Shown here: one piece after another, positions 60,851-64,000 of the stretch | How the letters are laid out: every line of letters begins with the position of its first letter | Position numbering within the stretch: the stretch's first letter is position 1 | Source: Paraburkholderia nodosa DSM 21604 | Lineage (GTDB): Bacteria > Pseudomonadota > Gammaproteobacteria > Burkholderiales > Burkholderiaceae | DNA: 64,000 nt | Assembly: GCF_000519185.1 (NCBI RefSeq) | Contig: NZ_JAFA01000035.1 | Span: 1-64,000 of the forward strand | Reading direction: 5' to 3' | Program-made: the position numbers and the translations under genes | The notes under the pieces: model-generated | What the model saw: the letters and a program-made list of their open reading frames with translations, nothing else | Databases searched by the model: none | Told to the model about the DNA's origin: nothing

Positions 60851-61032
60851 AGAAGGGCATCGCGGCATTGCGCGATTGCAAACGTGGCATAGGCACGGTG
60901 TCAGCGTCCGCAAGTCGCGAAGTGCCAAGGACTTCGTACGCGGGCACGCGCAGGGTATCCGGACAACTTTCGCTTCAGGTACGGCCTATGCGCGCACCAG
61001 AAGCTCATCTGGCGGCGACTAGGGTGCGCGGG

Positions 61033-62868
61033 ATGGCTACGACACGTGCAGGCATTGCAGACGGGGACCCCCGAGCGCAGATTCGCGGCCGCCGCGCGAC
61101 GGCGCTGATCCAGTACGCGCGCAAGCCGATCCGTCTGCTCTTGCGTTATGTCCGGGCACATCCGTACGGCCATCTGTTGATCCTGTCGAGCATCGTGGCG
61201 GCCGTTGCCTGTTCACTAGGGGCCCAGTTCGCGACGAAAAATCTTATCGACGCGCTACCTGCGGGTCACGCGCATCCCGCACGCGTAGTGGAGGCATTCC
61301 TCATCATCGTTGCGCTCCTGTTCGCAGATAACCTGTTCTGGCGTCTTGCAGGTCTGGCCAGTGTGCGGACCTTCGTTGCGGTAACGGGGGAAGTGCGCCG
61401 CGAACTGTTCGGATACCTTACCGGCCATTCGCCCGCCTACTTTTCGAACGTGCAGCCCGGAACGCTGGCAAGCCGGATCTCGGCGACCGCCAACGCCATC
61501 TTCACGATCGAAAATACGTCGGCATGGAGCGCCATTCCGACGTTCCTGTCCATATTGGGATCCGTTGTGCTGATCGGCTGGGTGAGCACAGGGATGGCTT
61601 TCGCTCTCGTTGGAATTTCCGTATGCATGACTGCGCTCCTCTTCTGGCTCGCCAGAAGAGGAGGGGAGCGTCATCTGCAATTTGCTTCGCGGGCAGCGTC
61701 CGTCGACGGTGAACTGGTCGACCTCATCGGCAATATGTCGACGATCCGGGCATTTGACGCGACAGCACGCGAATGCCTGCGCTTCGGCAACTTTCTCGAC
61801 AACGAGATCCATTCACGTCAAACGTCATTGCGCCACCTCGAAAAGCTCCGACTGGTGCACGCCATCATGACGGTGCTGCTGTCATGTTTGCTGCTGGGGT
61901 GGGTCGTCTGGCTTTGGACCCAGGAGCGGGCCACCACTGGCGACGTCGTGCTGGTGAGTTCGCTAGGCTTCGCCATTCTGCACGGCACGCGAGATCTTGC
62001 CGTGGCGCTCGTGGATATGACCCAGCACGTCGCCCGGCTTGCGGAGGCCGCGCAATCCTTGCTCATACCGCGGGAAATGGAGCAAAGGATGGGCGTCCCC
62101 GACTTGCAGATTCGCGACGCGAATATCGATTTTGAAAATATCTCGTTCTCGTATCCCGGACGTCGTCGTGTGCTGGATCACTTCAGCCTTCACATCGACG
62201 CCGGACAACGCGTTGGCCTGGTCGGATCGTCCGGTGCCGGTAAAAGCACGGTATTCGCGCTGCTGCTTCGCTGGTTTGACCCACCAGCAGGCGCCGGCGC
62301 GGTATGCATATCCGGGCAGCGGTTATCCGATGTGAGCCTGAAGAGCCTGCACGACTCAGTGAGTATCGTCCCGCAGGATATTTCGCTGTTCAACCGTTCG
62401 CTCCTCGATAATCTGCGCTATGGGCGGCCTGAGGCGACAGAAGAGCAGGTACTGAAGGCCTGCGAGCTTGCCGGTTGTATCGATTTGATCCGCTCGTTGC
62501 CGGATGGCTTGAACGCCGTCGTGGGCGAGCGTGGAGCGCGTCTTTCGGGCGGACAGCGGCAGCGAATCGCGATTGCGCGCGCCTTCCTGAAGAATGCACC
62601 GATTCTGTTACTCGATGAGGCGACGTCCGCACTCGATAGCGCGTCGGAAGCTATCGTCCAGGCGGCGTTGGACAAGCTAATGAAGGGCCGTACGGTTGTT
62701 GCCATCGCTCACCGGTTGTCGACATTGCAGAACTTCGACCGCATTGTTGTGATCCAGCACGGGCGGCTGGTCGACGATGGCACGCCACGGGAGCTTTCGC
62801 TTCGGCCCGGAATCTATCGCGATGTCCTGCTTCATCGTGAACGGCGCGCCGCGGAAATGCAAGCCTGA
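61033..62868 (+). CDS. ABC exporter, fused membrane and ATPase domains
   Basis: A 611-residue half-transporter of the MsbA/HlyB type that works as a homodimer. The membrane domain (about 35-345) has six helices. The ATPase domain has Walker A GSSGAGKST (398-406), Q-loop in SIVPQDISLF, signature LSGGQRQRIAIARAF (about 504) and Walker B ILLLDEATSALD. No inward leader peptidase domain is present. Substrate unknown; lipids, peptides or siderophores are possible. ATG at 61033 follows GCGCGGG; an in-frame ATG at 60988 would add 15 residues. It follows the response regulator by 182 bases. Confidence 0.92.
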   Translation: MATTRAGIADGDPRAQIRGRRATALIQYARKPIRLLLRYVRAHPYGHLLILSSIVAAVACSLGAQFATKNLIDALPAGHAHPARVVEAFLIIVALLFADNLFWRLAGLASVRTFVAVTGEVRRELFGYLTGHSPAYFSNVQPGTLASRISATANAIFTIENTSAWSAIPTFLSILGSVVLIGWVSTGMAFALVGISVCMTALLFWLARRGGERHLQFASRAASVDGELVDLIGNMSTIRAFDATARECLRFGNFLDNEIHSRQTSLRHLEKLRLVHAIMTVLLSCLLLGWVVWLWTQERATTGDVVLVSSLGFAILHGTRDLAVALVDMTQHVARLAEAAQSLLIPREMEQRMGVPDLQIRDANIDFENISFSYPGRRRVLDHFSLHIDAGQRVGLVGSSGAGKSTVFALLLRWFDPPAGAGAVCISGQRLSDVSLKSLHDSVSIVPQDISLFNRSLLDNLRYGRPEATEEQVLKACELAGCIDLIRSLPDGLNAVVGERGARLSGGQRQRIAIARAFLKNAPILLLDEATSALDSASEAIVQAALDKLMKGRTVVAIAHRLSTLQNFDRIVVIQHGRLVDDGTPRELSLRPGIYRDVLLHRERRAAEMQA

Positions 62869-62995
62869 CACGCAGGAGGAGCGGTAACGGTGGGAGAGCG
62901 GGCCGATGCCTCCAGATGCACTTTGACCGCTGACGAGTTCACTCGCTCACACTCTCGGACTAGCATCGCCACCGGGAATACGCCGATTTGCGCAC

Positions 62996-63045
62996 GTGAA
63001 ATGTTCGTGCTAGTTTTTCATGAAATTTAACATGAAAAATTTCAC
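62996..63045. promoter_or_regulatory. nested inverted repeats upstream of the PuuB-like gene
   Basis: Inner arms TTTTTCATG (63014-63022) and CATGAAAAA (63031-63039) enclose eight A/T-rich bases, and outer arms GTGAAAT (62996-63002) and ATTTCAC (63039-63045) flank them. The site ends nine bases before the start codon, overlapping the expected ribosome site, so a bound dimer would block expression. It is strikingly AT-rich against its surroundings. Confidence 0.5.
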
Positions 63046-63053
63046 GGACACTC

Positions 63054-64000
63054 ATGTTCGCCGAATCGACTCGTCATATCGAAAGCTATTACGCACGTCA
63101 CTACACCCAGAGCGGCGCGCTGCCCGAGCGCCCTGCGCTGGCGGGCGATTACCACGCAGACGTGCTGGTCGTGGGCGCGGGCTTCAGCGGTCTGCACACG
63201 GCGTTGCGGCTCGCGCTGGCCGGCCGCCGCGTCGCGGTCGTCGAGGCGAGCCGCGTGGCCTGGGCCGCCTCGGGGCGCAATGGCGGTCAGGCTCTGCTCG
63301 GCTGGTCGTGCGACATGCCGCCGTTCGAGCAGGCGCTGGGTCGGGCGGGCGCGCGGGAGTTGTGGGACAGCATGCGCTGGGCCGCCGCCGAAGTGCGCGA
63401 GTTGCCCACGCGGCATGGCTTCGACATCGACTACCGGCCAGGCAGCCTGTGGGCGGCGGTCCGGCGCTCGCGTGTCGCCATGCTCGAAGCCGCGCGCGAC
63501 GAGGCCGCGCATAAGTGGGGCTACGATCGGCTGCGCGTCATTGCCGAGCCGGAGATGCCGGAGTGGATCGGCAGCCGCCGTTATCGCGCGGCGCTCTACG
63601 ATCCCGAGGCGGGGCATCTCGACCCGCTCAAGCTGGCGCTCGGCCTCGCCGACGCCATCGAGCGGGCGGGCGGCGCCATCTTCGAGCAAAGCCGCGTACT
63701 CGCGTACCGCGAAACACCGGGCGGCTACGTGGCGAGCACGCGGGAAGGCACGGTGCGCGCCGGCACGCTGGTGCTCGCCTGCAATGCCTACATCGACCGG
63801 CTCGATAGCGATCTGGCAAGCCGTGTGCTGCCCGTGGGCACTTGGCAGATCGCCACGCGCAGGCTCGACCCTGCGCTTGCCCGCTCGCTGCTGCCGCGCA
63901 ACAGTTGCGTGATCGACAATCAGTTCGTGCCGGACTACTTTCGCCTGAGCCCCGACGATCGCCTGCTCTTTGGCGGCGCGTGCACGTATCTCGGCGGCAT
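63054..64000 (+). CDS. FAD-dependent amine oxidase, gamma-glutamylputrescine oxidase-like (5' part)
   Basis: The first 315 residues of a DAO-family flavoenzyme that runs out of the window without a stop. VLVVGAGFSGLHTALRLA (about 37-54) is the FAD-binding GxGxxG, VVEASRVAWAASGRNGGQ is the family signature of PuuB/OrdL enzymes, and GHLDPLKLALGLADAIERAGG follows. PuuB oxidises gamma-glutamylputrescine in putrescine breakdown; related enzymes act on sarcosine or other amines, so the substrate is provisional. MFAESTRHIESYYARHY at the start is typical for PuuB. It is probably controlled by the inverted repeats just upstream. Confidence 0.88.
   Translation, partial: MFAESTRHIESYYARHYTQSGALPERPALAGDYHADVLVVGAGFSGLHTALRLALAGRRVAVVEASRVAWAASGRNGGQALLGWSCDMPPFEQALGRAGARELWDSMRWAAAEVRELPTRHGFDIDYRPGSLWAAVRRSRVAMLEAARDEAAHKWGYDRLRVIAEPEMPEWIGSRRYRAALYDPEAGHLDPLKLALGLADAIERAGGAIFEQSRVLAYRETPGGYVASTREGTVRAGTLVLACNAYIDRLDSDLASRVLPVGTWQIATRRLDPALARSLLPRNSCVIDNQFVPDYFRLSPDDRLLFGGACTYLGG

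Noticed and set aside
59832-60947. 371-codon leftward frame over the spacer and response regulator
   Set aside because: Basic low-complexity translation, no ribosome site, and it overlaps the receiver gene and the perfect hairpin.
63020-63514. Rightward frame starting at 63020
   Set aside because: Out-of-frame overlap with the PuuB-like gene, whose FAD-binding motif is unmistakable.
1-64000. CRISPR arrays, rRNA genes, insertion sequences, integrases and replication origins
   Set aside because: I looked for regularly spaced repeats, rRNA landmarks, transposase motifs and partition genes and saw none.

Overview
The window is high-GC DNA (about two thirds G+C by eye) from a Burkholderiaceae bacterium, most likely Paraburkholderia, Caballeronia or a close relative. 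The clues are the hopanoid genes hpnJ-hpnI-hpnL, DUF3331 and DUF4148 proteins (families I know mainly from Burkholderia-type genomes), a second RpoD with a second IF-1, and the T6SS gene order. Species and replicon cannot be read from the sequence.

Layout. 1-2695: end of a hopanoid tail-modification operon. 2773-4351: an uncharacterised leftward gene and a rightward secreted DUF3455 gene, divergently transcribed. 4434-24219: one rightward type VI secretion operon, tssA-B-C-hcp-E-F-G-H-vgrG-tagH-tssK-L-M-tagF, with no tssJ and no obvious effector. 24216-30090: a leftward signalling block made of a catalase-like haem peroxidase, an ECF sigma factor, its anti-sigma factor, a FecR-domain protein, a membrane sensor with a haem-c CxxCH motif, and a Ser/Thr kinase whose stop codon overlaps that of tagF. 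30413-37405: a decayed region with DUF3331, cupin, P450 and universal stress genes, a second anti-sigma gene behind a truncated ECF sigma gene, and fragments of an alpha/beta hydrolase, a ketopantoate reductase, a condensation-domain protein and two histidine kinases. It ends at a tRNA-Asn/tRNA-Gly pair (37445-37601). 37846-46723: metabolic and transport genes (PNPOx-like, GNAT, orphan PQQ-dehydrogenase membrane domain, amino-acid ABC transporter without ATPase, DUF4148, LysR/SnoaL pair, Nramp-like transporter). 47029-58823: two closely related PAS-PAS-kinase-REC-REC hybrid kinases flanking a second IF-1 (TTG start), a run of small unknown proteins, a cold-shock protein and a second RpoD. 59571-64000: a small zinc-ribbon protein, a single-domain response regulator, an ABC exporter and the start of a PuuB-like oxidase.

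Main discovery. A bipartite ECF-type promoter, GGAAT-N16/17-TGTT with TG usually two bases further on, occurs seven times at gene starts: before the ECF sigma gene (28956-28984), before fecR-sensor-kinase (27335-27362), before the truncated second sigma gene (36398-36426), before the universal stress gene (34817-34845), before the decayed condensation-domain gene (36632-36660), and as a divergent pair before the uncharacterised gene (3708-3736) and before DUF3455 and the T6SS operon (3770-3798). This suggests that one redox- or haem-linked ECF factor controls its own signalling cassette, the kinase and the T6SS. The kinase could then act on the T6SS through the FHA protein TagH. The motif is visible in the sequence; the regulatory wiring is inference.
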